A DNA stretch of 64,000 nucleotides from RPQJ01 sp963762315 (GTDB lineage: Bacteria > Pseudomonadota > Gammaproteobacteria > Steroidobacterales > Steroidobacteraceae). The notes beneath the pieces are model-generated. The model was not told where the DNA came from, ran no database searches, and saw nothing but the letters and a program-made list of their open reading frames with translations. The stretch lies in contig CAVXKO010000007.1 in assembly GCA_963762315.1 (NCBI GenBank), positions 248,001 through 312,000 on the forward strand, given 5' to 3'. The position numbers and the translations under genes were made by a program. Below, in pieces: positions 16,028 through 25,042 of the stretch. The number at the start of each line of letters is the position of its first letter. Position 1 is the first letter of the stretch.

Positions 16028-18241
16028 TCAGGGGACGAAGACGATCGGCGACAGTCCCGACGAACTGCTGTCGAAACCAGGGATCGGGGTTGTCGAGATG
16101 AGCGTGCGCGTCCCGAGGTCGAACTTGATCAGGTTGTTCACGCTCACCGCCCTCAGGATGCCGTTCGCGTCGATGTCGATGTCGCCGTCGGGCCCGGGGG
16201 TGATTGCCGTCAGCAACGAGGTATTGCCGGAGGCCGGATCGATCGTCACGATCCACGCCTGTCCCGCTTGATCGGTCGTCACACCGTAGAGAACTCCACC
16301 GGGTCCAAAATCAACGGCGTTTACGGACGTCGTCGCGCCCGAAAGCTCGACGAATGAGAGTGCGGCGCCGCTGCTCGACAGGCGATACAGCCTGCGCGCC
16401 GATCCGCCGCCCTGCGCTGACGGATACCGGTTGAAGGAAACCCCGTAGTACTGCCCGCCGGGCGACACCGCGAGCCGGAGGATCCACTCCGGCGTGTTGC
16501 CACGCGCCACGCAGAGTCCCGTTTGCGCATTCACGTCGACCAACTGCGAGTTCGAAGTCGCGATGAGCGTTGCATCCGGGGCTCGATCGATCGAGGAGAA
16601 CGCGATGCCGCACGAGAAGTCGATGTATCGGGTCATCGTCCGCTCGAGAATCACGAAGAAATTCGCCTGGCTCTGGACGACGAGTTCCGTTCCGGGCGGC
16701 GTCGGCCCGACCCAGTTCAAGGCGGTGACCGTGACTGTGTCGGGCGGGCTGCTCAAAGACCCGTCGTTGACGGTTAACTTGAACACGTAGTCTCCGACGT
16801 CCGTCGCCTGGAATTTCGGCGTCGCAGTGGAAGCTCCGCTCAAGGCCGGCGCGGATTTTCCCGGATACGAACTCACGGCCCAGGAATACGTGAGCGCATC
16901 CCCGTCCGGATCCCTGCTCGCGCTGCCATCGAGCGTGACTTCGGTGGCCACGTAGACACCCTGGTCCGGCCCCGCATTGGCAACCGGCGCGGAGTTGGCG
17001 GCACTTGCCGTGACCGTTACGGTGTCCGCGCTGCTGCTCACCTTGCCGTCATTGACCACCAGGCTTGCGACGTACGTGCCGTCCAGATCGGCGGTGAACG
17101 TCGGCTTGATCGCCGTCGGATCGCTCAATGACGCCCTGCTGCCGGCGGGTGCCGAGGTCAGGGACCACTGGTACCGCAGCGCGTCGCCATTCGCGTCCGT
17201 GCTCGCACTGCCATCGAGCGTGACGACCGTGCCGGAGATGACGTTCTGGTCCGGCCCGGCATTGGCAATCGGCGCAGCGTTCGCAACCGCAGCGGTGACC
17301 GTAACCGTATCGGCTACGCTGTTCACCTTGCCATCATTGACCACCAGGCTGGCGACGTACACGCCGACCACGTCGGGGGTGAACGTGGGTTTGACCGCCG
17401 TCTGGCCACTCAACGACGCTCCGCTGCCGGCCGGCACCGAGCTCAGCGTCCACTGGTAGCGTAGCGCATCGCCGTTCGCGTCCGTGCTCGCGCTGCCGTC
17501 GAGCGTGACGACCGTCCCCACGGTGACGCTCTGGTCGATCCCGGCATTCGCGACCGGAGCGGCGTTCGCGACAGCCGCCGTCACCGTCACCGCATCGACG
17601 GCACTGCTCAACTTGCCGTCGCTGACGACCAGGCTGAACGCGAACGAACCCGCGCGGTCGGCCGTGAACGTCGGCTTGACCGCAGTCGGGTCGTTCAAGG
17701 TGGCCGTGCTGCCCGCGGGCACCGACGTCAGCGTCCACTGGTAGCGCAGCGCATCGCCATTCGCATCCGTGCTCGCGCTGCCATCGAGCATGACGAGTGC
17801 ACCGACCAGGACGTTCTGGTCGGGTCCGGCGCTGGCGACCGGCGCGACGTTCGCGGCGACCGCCGTGACATTCACGGTGCTGGGAACGCTGTTCAGCTTG
17901 CCATCGTTGACTACGAGCGTGGCGACGTACGTGCCGACGGTGTCCGCAGTGAACGCCGGCCTGATCGCCGTGCGGTCGCTCAACGACGCCCTGCTGCCCG
18001 TCGGCACCGAGGACAGGGTCCATTGGTAACGCAGCGCATCGCCATTCGGGTCCCGACTCGCGCTGCCGTCGAGCGTAACGACCGTTCCGACGGTGATGCC
18101 CTGGGCCGACCCGGCATTCGCGACCGGCGCAACGTTCTTTGACCGCCCTCGACCGCCGCCACCGCAGGCGACGAGGCCCGTCGTTACGAACGCCAGCACG
18201 ACGATGCGAAGGATCGACGCCATGCGACCACGGTTCTTCAT
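16028..18241 (-). CDS. lipoprotein with five PKD/Ig-like repeats and a C-terminal propeller-like domain
   Basis: 737 residues from ATG 18241. The signal peptide ends in a lipobox (TGLVAC then GGGG), so the mature protein is lipid-anchored. Five repeats of about 90 residues follow, each opening like APVANAGPDQ and containing LDGSASTDANGDALRYQW and LVVNDGK. They are nearly identical to each other even at DNA level. The C-terminal about 230 residues (from WVGPTPPGTELV) contain repeated strand patterns of beta-propeller type. A role in surface adhesion or matrix binding is likely by analogy, but no ligand can be named. Confidence 0.82.
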   Translation of the reverse strand: MKNRGRMASILRIVVLAFVTTGLVACGGGGRGRSKNVAPVANAGSAQGITVGTVVTLDGSASRDPNGDALRYQWTLSSVPTGSRASLSDRTAIRPAFTADTVGTYVATLVVNDGKLNSVPSTVNVTAVAANVAPVASAGPDQNVLVGALVMLDGSASTDANGDALRYQWTLTSVPAGSTATLNDPTAVKPTFTADRAGSFAFSLVVSDGKLSSAVDAVTVTAAVANAAPVANAGIDQSVTVGTVVTLDGSASTDANGDALRYQWTLSSVPAGSGASLSGQTAVKPTFTPDVVGVYVASLVVNDGKVNSVADTVTVTAAVANAAPIANAGPDQNVISGTVVTLDGSASTDANGDALRYQWSLTSAPAGSRASLSDPTAIKPTFTADLDGTYVASLVVNDGKVSSSADTVTVTASAANSAPVANAGPDQGVYVATEVTLDGSASRDPDGDALTYSWAVSSYPGKSAPALSGASTATPKFQATDVGDYVFKLTVNDGSLSSPPDTVTVTALNWVGPTPPGTELVVQSQANFFVILERTMTRYIDFSCGIAFSSIDRAPDATLIATSNSQLVDVNAQTGLCVARGNTPEWILRLAVSPGGQYYGVSFNRYPSAQGGGSARRLYRLSSSGAALSFVELSGATTSVNAVDFGPGGVLYGVTTDQAGQAWIVTIDPASGNTSLLTAITPGPDGDIDIDANGILRAVSVNNLIKFDLGTRTLISTTPIPGFDSSSSGLSPIVFVP

Positions 18242-18416
18242 TGCGACTCCATGCAGTTGCAGCCCGCCCCCCCCGGATACGACGTCTCGTTTGGTCTGTT
18301 GTTGTCGCGGCCAAGGATCGCACAGGCCTCGGCACGGCGTAAGAGTCTCGGCCCCGGTCCAACGGTATCCGGACGACCTGATGTCAGCGGGCCGGGCTTG
18401 CGTCACGCGGAGCCGG

Positions 18417-18443
18417 AAAAAACAAACCCCGCCGAAGCGGGGT
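18417..18443 (-). terminator. Rho-independent terminator after the PEP-CTERM gene
   Basis: Read on the minus strand: ACCCCGC, TTCG loop, GCGGGGT, then TTGTTTTTT. This is a perfect 7-bp stem with the very stable UUCG tetraloop and a U-tract, 24 bp past the stop of the PEP-CTERM gene. It is the clearest terminator in the window. Confidence 0.92.
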
Positions 18444-18466
18444 CCTGGTCCGATTGCATGCGACGC

Positions 18467-18988
18467 TTAAGCGGCCGTGGGTCGGCGCACGAAGCCCAGG
18501 CCCACCAGCCCGAGGCCGAGCAGCGCGAGCGTGCCGGGTTCGGGGACGCTGTCTACGACGTTGACCGAGATTGGAACGAGGATCCGCTGCGTCCCGCCGG
18601 TCGCCAGGTTCGCGGTCACGCTGGCATACGCTGGACCGCTGTTGAGCTGGTTGTTGTCATACAGGCCCAGCGTGTCAGTCGACTGGACAAGCAATGCAAA
18701 CACCAGGCCCGATCCCCCGTTGCTGCAGATGCTGCCGGGGCAGAGTTGCGAAATGCCCAAGGAGGTCGACCCATCGTCAAGCCACGGCGCGACAGCCAGG
18801 TTGCCAGCGAACGTCTCGCCGGCGCCGAACACGATGGTGCCGTTCAACAGCACCTGGACGCTTCCGCTAGCGGGTCTGACGACCGTTTGGCTCGGGTTGT
18901 CCAGCGTAAAGACGAATGCTTGTGCCGCCTGCCCCGCCAGCAGCCCCACGGCCAGCAATCCAAGAATCCTCATCTTCATATCGGTCAC
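18467..18988 (-). CDS. PEP-CTERM sorted exported protein
   Basis: 173 residues from GTG 18988 (ATG codons at 18979 and 18973 are alternatives; AAGG sits best for the GTG). It has a signal peptide (LLAVGLLAGQAAQA), an unrecognised middle region with two closely spaced cysteines (CPGSICSNGG), and a C-terminal PEP-CTERM tail VPEPGTLALLGLGLVGLGF plus RR. That tail is the sorting signal processed by an exosortase (EpsH family). The function of the middle domain is unknown. Confidence 0.88.
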   Translation of the reverse strand: MTDMKMRILGLLAVGLLAGQAAQAFVFTLDNPSQTVVRPASGSVQVLLNGTIVFGAGETFAGNLAVAPWLDDGSTSLGISQLCPGSICSNGGSGLVFALLVQSTDTLGLYDNNQLNSGPAYASVTANLATGGTQRILVPISVNVVDSVPEPGTLALLGLGLVGLGFVRRPTAA

Positions 18989-19284
18989 CGTACCTTGCGG
19001 CCGATGCGCGTCTGCGGGGCCTCACCAGTGGAAGAGGCAAGTTTCGAGCCAGCCGCACGGGGATTCAATGGGATCAAGGACTTGCGGGGTCGCGCAGGAC
19101 CCAGCGCGGAATGGCCGCACCGAGAAATGTAAGATATTCCGACTTTCCGGCGGGGCGAGGTTTGCTCAACCGGACCGGAAAACCTGGCCCCGGGATCACG
19201 CTGCACGTTCCGCGGCCCTCCGATCCGTTGCACCGATATCACGGTCGTCCGCGCTACCGAACGACAGCCACGACGCAGTACAGG
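18989..19284. other. 296-bp intergenic stretch, no gene seen
   Basis: Lies upstream of the PEP-CTERM gene and downstream of the PQQ/cytochrome gene, both on the minus strand. It must hold the PEP-CTERM promoter. No convincing terminator for the cytochrome gene or small gene was found. Confidence 0.4.
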
Positions 19285-21216
19285 TCAACGGTTCCGGATT
19301 CCGTAGACCAGGAGCATGTTGCCGGGCATCTGGCCGAACATGCCGTAGCCGGTCGAAATGAAGAGCTGATCGCCATTCACGATGGCGCCGCCGACATCGA
19401 TCGCCCCGCCGTGACCATCGACGAGGTTGCTGCCACGGTAAGCCTGGTTGGTGTCTATAACGCGCAGCACCTTGCCGTTTCTTGCGTCGATCAGTCGCAG
19501 CTTGCCGTCCAGTGCGCCGGCATAGACGACGCCGTCCGCGAGGACGGCCGCAGCCGACTGGCCGTAGTAGTAGCTGCAGGCCGGCCAGGTCGGCCTGTCG
19601 GTCTTGCCGGACTGCATCTCGGCGAGGCCCACCTTGGGCACGTCCTCCGGGTCGATGACGCAGCCGCGATCGATCGGCAGCGCCCACAGCATCCGGCCAT
19701 CCTTGACCGACAGCGAGTACACGCCGGGCTTCGGCACGTAGCCAGGGATACGCCGCTCCGGATCGGCAATCGGCACGATCAACTGGCGGCCGTCGGTGGC
19801 CATGCCGTGATGCACGCCGCCGTTGCTAGTGCCCTGGCCGATACGCTGATGCCAGACCACTGCACCCTGCTGGTCCGGATCGAGCGCGTACACATCACCG
19901 GACTTCTGCCCCGCCAGCAACAGGTCTCCGCCGCGGCGTTGAACCATGATCACGGCGGCGCCGAAGTCGAAATCGGGGCCATTCTCCTTCGGGCAGTTGG
20001 GCCCGTGCATCAGGCAGGATGCGTTCCAGGCATCGTTGGCCAGCGCCTGGAACACCCAGCGCTGCTCGCCGGTCTTGAGCTCGAGCGCAATGATCGCGTC
20101 GCTCGTGTCGGTCGCAGGCGACGAATAATTCTCACCCGTCCCAAAGTAGAGCAGACCGCGCCTGGCATCGACCAGCGGCGCGTTCCACACGGGTGCCCCG
20201 GACGGCCCCCAGAGCTGCACGCCGGCGCTGCTCGTTGCGGTCTTGGTGGCCTGTGGCGTCGTGCCGAATCGCCAGACGTCCTGGCCGTCCAGCGCATCGA
20301 GGGCGACGACTCCACCGTGCGATCGGCAGCATTCGTGCGTGGGCAGGCCCGCAGCGGCCGTCTCGAAGGACGACATCGGCACGTAGATCCTGTCACCGTG
20401 ATAGGCGATCGCGCCGCTGATCACCGAGGTCGGGAACAGTTTCACCCGAACGCGCCAACGCTGTTTCCCGGTGGTCGCGTCGACGGCATAGACCATGCCC
20501 ATCTCGTCGGCAAAGAACAGCGTGTTGGCGCCGTCGCTCGTTGCGGCCAGCGTCAACGCAGTGCGCACCGGTGCGTCCGCATTGAACGCCCAGCGCACGC
20601 AGCCCGTCGCGCGATCGAGCGCCAGCAGGTGGGTTCCCTGGCTGCCGAGAAAAACGGTGTCGCCCGCCACTACGGGCTGCGAGCGCATGGTCGTCACGGC
20701 GGGCAGCGCGATGGACCATTGCAGCTCGAGTTTGCCGACATTCCTGCGGTCGATGCGCGTGCCGCTCACGTGACGCGCGTTGTCGCGGCCGAGACCCCAG
20801 TTCTCGATGCCCGTGAGCTGGGCCGGCGTCTCACGCGAGCAGGCCCGGTCGGCGATCCATTGATCGCGCTTGGCGTCCTCCGCTGCCGCCAGCCACTTGG
20901 CGATACGTTGCCGCTGTTCGGGCGTCAGCCCGGCCGCTTGCGGCTGCATGCGGCCGAATTCGAGCGCCATGAGGATGCGTGCGGCGGGCAACTGGCGGAT
21001 GGTTTCGACCGGGGGCGCCTTGGTTTCCGGCACCTCGTGACAGATTGCGCAGGTGACCTTGAACAACTGGGCGGCATCGTCAGGCGCGCTGGTGCTGGCG
21101 CCAGCCGGCGTGACCTGCAGCGCCAGGAATGCGAGGGCAAGCGCAACGAGACCGGGGACGCCGCCGACGAACGGCGTGCGCTTCTCGGATCGAATGGCCT
21201 CGTCATTTGGATACAT
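19285..21216 (-). CDS. exported cytochrome c / PQQ-propeller dehydrogenase (polyvinyl-alcohol-dehydrogenase-like)
   Basis: 643 residues from ATG 21216 (the open frame extends upstream but is not protein-like). After a signal peptide, a small cytochrome domain carries one heme site C56-A-I-C-H60 and a downstream Met (GRMQPQ) as possible axial ligand. The rest is a PQQ-type eight-blade propeller with repeated tryptophan-docking strands (LLALDRATGCVRWAF, VYAVDATTGKQRWRV, VVALDALDGQDVWRFG). Heme first, propeller second is the order found in polyvinyl alcohol dehydrogenases. The probable reaction is periplasmic oxidation of an alcohol, with electrons passed to the heme. It is transcribed divergently from the Vgb-like cytochrome. 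Confidence 0.85.
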   Translation of the reverse strand: MYPNDEAIRSEKRTPFVGGVPGLVALALAFLALQVTPAGASTSAPDDAAQLFKVTCAICHEVPETKAPPVETIRQLPAARILMALEFGRMQPQAAGLTPEQRQRIAKWLAAAEDAKRDQWIADRACSRETPAQLTGIENWGLGRDNARHVSGTRIDRRNVGKLELQWSIALPAVTTMRSQPVVAGDTVFLGSQGTHLLALDRATGCVRWAFNADAPVRTALTLAATSDGANTLFFADEMGMVYAVDATTGKQRWRVRVKLFPTSVISGAIAYHGDRIYVPMSSFETAAAGLPTHECCRSHGGVVALDALDGQDVWRFGTTPQATKTATSSAGVQLWGPSGAPVWNAPLVDARRGLLYFGTGENYSSPATDTSDAIIALELKTGEQRWVFQALANDAWNASCLMHGPNCPKENGPDFDFGAAVIMVQRRGGDLLLAGQKSGDVYALDPDQQGAVVWHQRIGQGTSNGGVHHGMATDGRQLIVPIADPERRIPGYVPKPGVYSLSVKDGRMLWALPIDRGCVIDPEDVPKVGLAEMQSGKTDRPTWPACSYYYGQSAAAVLADGVVYAGALDGKLRLIDARNGKVLRVIDTNQAYRGSNLVDGHGGAIDVGGAIVNGDQLFISTGYGMFGQMPGNMLLVYGIRNR

Positions 21217-21379
21217 GGTTAGCCCTGTGCAGTGGTCGGCGGAAGCTTGCTGCCGCCGGCACAGATACCCGAATCGCGTGCGGCCGGCAACCGCAGTCTC
21301 TTGCGCTGCGTCGATGCATCGGGCTAACTCTGTCCTTCCACGGCAACACGAACAGCGCGACTCGCCGGGAGAGGCCAGC

Positions 21380-23149
21380 ATGTGCAGAATCGCCTTGATC
21401 GGTGCGGCCTGGCTGCTCGCGGGTTCCGTGCACGCGGCCACCGTGACCGTCACCGACGAAGCCGGCGCGGCGCTCGCGACGGTCATGGTCACGCAGACTG
21501 TGACGGCCGCCCGCAAGCTCGACACTGCGGACGGCGGGTACGCCACACCCGGCAAGACGCAAGTCGTCGATGTGGAGGTGACTCGATTCACGGATGCGAC
21601 CGGGTACGCGAGCCTTCCGGACCGCGGGGAAGCTCTGACCTATCGGCTGCGCAAGCCGGGATTTCGCGATGCGGTCGTCGAGACACAGCCCGGCGAGGTG
21701 CTGCCAGCCGTGGCGCTGGTGCGCGAGACCGATCCGTTTGCGCTGGCCGCCGCCAAGCCCGCCAATGCATGGCTCGGCGCGCTCGACATCGGCGACGCGG
21801 CCACCAAGCGCCACTTCATGCTCCAGTGCGCGTTCTGCCACCAGCAAGGCAACGAATTCATTCGCATGGAGCGCACGCCGCAGACCTGGAGCGACGTCAT
21901 CTACCGCATGATCGGTTACGGATCACGGCTCTCGAGCGCCGACCAGAAGGCGCTGCCGGCCCGGCTCGCCGACGGCTATCGCAGGCTGCGCGAGAACCCC
22001 GCGCTCGTCCCGGAGGTAGCACCGTGGTCCGCACAACTGTCGTCGGCGACGATCAGCGAGTGGCCGATCGGCGACGTCATGTCCCAGACGCACGACATGC
22101 TGGTCGCGGCCAACGGCCTGGTCTATGTCGCCGACAACATCCAGGACCGCTTGTACGAGGCGAACCCGCGAACCAGCGAGATCACTGTGTTCAAGATTCC
22201 GCACCTGCCGGGAGACGCACCGGGCGGGCTGCTGGCGCGGCGATTACAGACGTTCCCGCGGCACGACAGCACGTCCAATGCTCACTCTCTCGCGCAGTCG
22301 ACCCGCGACGGCCACATCTTCATCACGCCATCGGCGCAGCGACGGATCGTCGAGTTCGATCCCGCCACCAAGGAGTTCAAGCTGCACGAGATCGGCGGCG
22401 GCTTCTACCCGCACACGATCCGTATGGACGCGAAGGATCGGGTCTGGTTCACGCTGGCACTTTCGAACCAGGTTGGCATGCTCGATCGCGCGACCGGGCG
22501 ATTCAAACTGTACGACCTGCCAACGCGCGGATTTCGCGAATGGTTGAACGTCCGACTCATCGGCATGCTGTTCCGCCTCATCAATTGGGGCGTCCCGCTG
22601 TCGCACTGGCTGCCGATCGATCGCGTCGCGACCGGGACTCCACTGCCTTACGGCATCGAGGTCACGCCCGACGGCAAGGTCTGGTTTGCCCGATTGCACA
22701 CGGATGAGATCGGCGTGATCGATCCGGACAGCGGCGAGATCCGCATGATCGCGACGCCCTTCCATGGACCGCGGCGCCTGCGTTGCGATGCGGCGGGCAG
22801 CCTGTGGATCGCCGCGTTCCCGGAATCGGCGATCGTCCGCTACGTGCCATCCACCGGCTTGTTCACGCGCTTCGACCTGCCCGTGCTGCCGAAGGGCAGC
22901 GACACCCCGTATTCACTCAACGTCGATCGTGCGCGCGGCATCGTATGGGTGAACGGCAACCAGTCCGACTCGCTCTATACCCTCGACATCGCGACGGAGT
23001 CGTGGCGTGTCTATCCCCTGCCGCGCCGGGTGTCGTTCACGCGCGACGTTGAGTTCGCACCGGACGGTTCGGCCTACACCGCCATCTCGAATTTCCCGAG
23101 CTGGCACGTCGAGACCATGCAACCCACGCTGATCCACGTGCAACCCTGA
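21380..23149 (+). CDS. exported c-type cytochrome with Vgb-like beta-propeller
   Basis: 589 residues from ATG 21380 after GAGAGG. Signal peptide, then a carboxypeptidase-regulatory/Ig-like segment (TVTVTDEAGAALATVMVTQ, YRLRKPGF). A single heme motif follows at C150-A-F-C-H154. The C-terminal propeller is of the virginiamycin B lyase (streptogramin lyase) type, with repeats such as TPDGKVWFARLHTDEIGVID and DAAGSLWIAAFPESAIVRY. In this setting the propeller is probably a structural or binding module rather than an antibiotic lyase. It diverges from the PQQ/cytochrome gene over a 163-bp region, suggesting joint control and a shared electron path. Confidence 0.85.
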   Translation: MCRIALIGAAWLLAGSVHAATVTVTDEAGAALATVMVTQTVTAARKLDTADGGYATPGKTQVVDVEVTRFTDATGYASLPDRGEALTYRLRKPGFRDAVVETQPGEVLPAVALVRETDPFALAAAKPANAWLGALDIGDAATKRHFMLQCAFCHQQGNEFIRMERTPQTWSDVIYRMIGYGSRLSSADQKALPARLADGYRRLRENPALVPEVAPWSAQLSSATISEWPIGDVMSQTHDMLVAANGLVYVADNIQDRLYEANPRTSEITVFKIPHLPGDAPGGLLARRLQTFPRHDSTSNAHSLAQSTRDGHIFITPSAQRRIVEFDPATKEFKLHEIGGGFYPHTIRMDAKDRVWFTLALSNQVGMLDRATGRFKLYDLPTRGFREWLNVRLIGMLFRLINWGVPLSHWLPIDRVATGTPLPYGIEVTPDGKVWFARLHTDEIGVIDPDSGEIRMIATPFHGPRRLRCDAAGSLWIAAFPESAIVRYVPSTGLFTRFDLPVLPKGSDTPYSLNVDRARGIVWVNGNQSDSLYTLDIATESWRVYPLPRRVSFTRDVEFAPDGSAYTAISNFPSWHVETMQPTLIHVQP

Positions 23150-23157
23150 GCGGGAGG

Positions 23158-23211
23158 CCGGCTTGCGCCGGAAACGCCTGTGCCGCGGCAGACGAGGTGC
23201 CCGCAAGCCGG
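23158..23211. terminator. possible long-loop hairpin after the Vgb-like gene
   Basis: CCGGCTTGCG (23158-23167) and its exact reverse complement CGCAAGCCGG (23202-23211) are separated by 34 nt. It lies just after the stop at 23149 and between convergent genes. No U-tract is present, so it is a weak terminator candidate. Confidence 0.25.
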
Positions 23212-23247
23212 GGCCCCGGCGCGTCTGCCTTACTGCGGCGATCCCGG

Positions 23248-23433
23248 CTAAACCGGGGGCGGAGCGGCTTCTGAGTTGTCAGCCACTTCCACGGACTCGT
23301 CCGTCACGTCGACGACAACTGTCTTGACGTCGTAGCCGCGCTTGATCCACTCGGAGGCGATACGGGCGGCTTCCTGCCGGTTGCTGGTCTCGGACGTCTC
23401 GTGCTCCTTCTCCACGTAATACTGGCGTTCCAT
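23248..23433 (-). CDS. small conserved-looking soluble protein, 61 residues
   Basis: ATG 23433 has a strong ribosome site (GGGAGAGG, 3 nt spacing). The predicted protein is short and charged (MERQYYVEKEHETSET...), with an alpha-beta pattern (EAARIASEWIKRGYDVKTVVV) and an acidic, proline-rich end. I do not recognise a named family. The ribosome site and the amphipathic helix-strand pattern argue that it is real. Confidence 0.6.
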   Translation of the reverse strand: MERQYYVEKEHETSETSNRQEAARIASEWIKRGYDVKTVVVDVTDESVEVADNSEAAPPPV

Positions 23434-23697
23434 GTTCCTCTCCCACCTGTCGGGGCGATGGACGGCTTTCCCTGTTGGACCGTGAGCACTTGGCCGGAAA
23501 GTTGTCGTACGTCCTTGCGGTTTACTTCCGGGCGCCCGCTCCTCGCTTGTCCGCGGGCACGACCCATACTGTGCCGTTCTCGACCCCACGCAAGTCGCGA
23601 TAATTCCTAGCCCGGTTGCGGGCGACGCGGTGGCGCACCACCGGGCATACGGGAAACGTGCAGCCCACGCCGAAACGCGGTTCATGAACATTCGCGT

Positions 23698-24906
23698 TCA
23701 GCGCGCAGACACGACGCCACCCGCGCCCTGCCGCACGCCGGGTTCGAGGAATGCGGACACCTCCTCACGCCTCGCCATCGTGTCGGCATACCCGAGCTTG
23801 ATCAGTTCCCGGGTATAGCCCGACTCGAACAAGAGGTAGCTGAGCAACTGCGAACCGTCGCTCTTTCCGGCGCCCATGATTCGAAGCAGCGCGCGCACGG
23901 TCCGGGGCATCTGGCGGGCGTGCCTGGCGGCGATGGCGCCGAGGTCCGCACTGGGCATGAGCACCAGTGAGTCGATGTGACGCAGACCTTCCGGGTTAGG
24001 CACGAAGGATTGCGCGACAAGCCGATTCAACCGATCGAGCTGCGCCACGCCGGCGTGCAGCGAATCCATGAAAAGCGTGTCGAGCATGAAGCCGAACAAC
24101 TGGCCGAAGCTCGGAGTCAGTGCTGCGTGCACGTCCGCAGTTGCCTGCTGCTGGTCATGACGCACGCCCACGACGAACAGCCGGTCGGCGCCGAGGCGGA
24201 TCGCTGGACTCAGTGGCGCGACCTGACGCATGGCCCCGTCGCCGAAGTACTCGCCGTGCATTCGAACCGGGGGAAACAGGAATGGCACGGCGCTGCTCGC
24301 CATCAGGTAATCGATCCCGAGTTCGGCAGACACGCCCCGCGGCCAGGGCGGGGCATCGCTCACCGGGTGAACGCGACTCTCGTAGAAGGCGAACGACCGG
24401 GCACTGCTGTACCCGGCCGCCGAGATGGCGAGTGATTCGAGGTGACCTGCAGCGAGCGCCTCGCGCACGCGGCCGAAGTCGATGCGACGCTCGAGCAGCT
24501 CGCGCAGCGGCGCGTTGTCGAACAGCGAGTCCGGAGGCGAGGCGAGCCGTCCGGCCGTCAGAAGGGCCACCATCCAGCGGACGCCGGCATGCAGCATGCT
24601 CGACGCGTCGGTACGGAATACCTGGTCCACGTGGAAGTTGCGCCATACTCGCTCGAGCGCCACCGCGCCCGTGCGGAAATGCGCAGCGTACACGGCGAGG
24701 TTGGCAGCCACGATCGCGCCGGCCGAGGTGCCGGTGATCACGTGGAACGGCGTCGGTGCGTCCCGCGGCAGCAAATCAGCCACCGCGCGCATGACGCCAA
24801 CCTGGTAGGCAGAGCGCGCCCCGCCACCGGTCAGCACGAGACCCGTGCGCCCGCGGGATAACGGCGCTGGGGGGCCCGAGGCTATGGATAACGCTTCGAC
24901 GTTCAC
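23698..24906 (-). CDS. patatin-like phospholipase
   Basis: 402 residues with the patatin/RssA fold. The oxyanion loop is TGGGARSAYQVGV (about 26-38), the nucleophile is S61 in GTSAG (59-63) and the catalytic Asp lies in DGA (222-224). This Ser-Asp dyad hydrolyses acyl groups from lipids. There is no signal peptide, so it is probably cytosolic or peripheral. The extended C-terminus (from about 250) contains hydrophobic helices seen in other bacterial patatins. It is monocistronic. Confidence 0.92.
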   Translation of the reverse strand: MNVEALSIASGPPAPLSRGRTGLVLTGGGARSAYQVGVMRAVADLLPRDAPTPFHVITGTSAGAIVAANLAVYAAHFRTGAVALERVWRNFHVDQVFRTDASSMLHAGVRWMVALLTAGRLASPPDSLFDNAPLRELLERRIDFGRVREALAAGHLESLAISAAGYSSARSFAFYESRVHPVSDAPPWPRGVSAELGIDYLMASSAVPFLFPPVRMHGEYFGDGAMRQVAPLSPAIRLGADRLFVVGVRHDQQQATADVHAALTPSFGQLFGFMLDTLFMDSLHAGVAQLDRLNRLVAQSFVPNPEGLRHIDSLVLMPSADLGAIAARHARQMPRTVRALLRIMGAGKSDGSQLLSYLLFESGYTRELIKLGYADTMARREEVSAFLEPGVRQGAGGVVSAR

Positions 24907-25042
24907 TCGCCGATGGTGAAAGACTCATCGCGGACGGGCTGTCGACCGCGTCTCACTCCTGACCGGGTTCTGTCGAATGTTCGGCGCAATTCCCGGGCCG
25001 CGCAGACCGAGACCCTCGAAACCGGGCAACGCGAGCGGGCGA

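Noticed and set aside
16860..18130. Regular repeats that could suggest a CRISPR array
   Set aside because: The unit is about 285 bp, in frame, and encodes PKD/Ig-like domains. There are no short repeats with unique spacers.
18916..21222. 768-residue plus-strand open frame opposite the PQQ/cytochrome gene
   Set aside because: No domain or ribosome site. The minus strand encodes the heme and propeller motifs.
21380..23149. Calling the Vgb-like gene a streptogramin resistance lyase
   Set aside because: A signal peptide, an Ig-like segment and a CxxCH heme site precede the propeller, so the architecture does not match Vgb.
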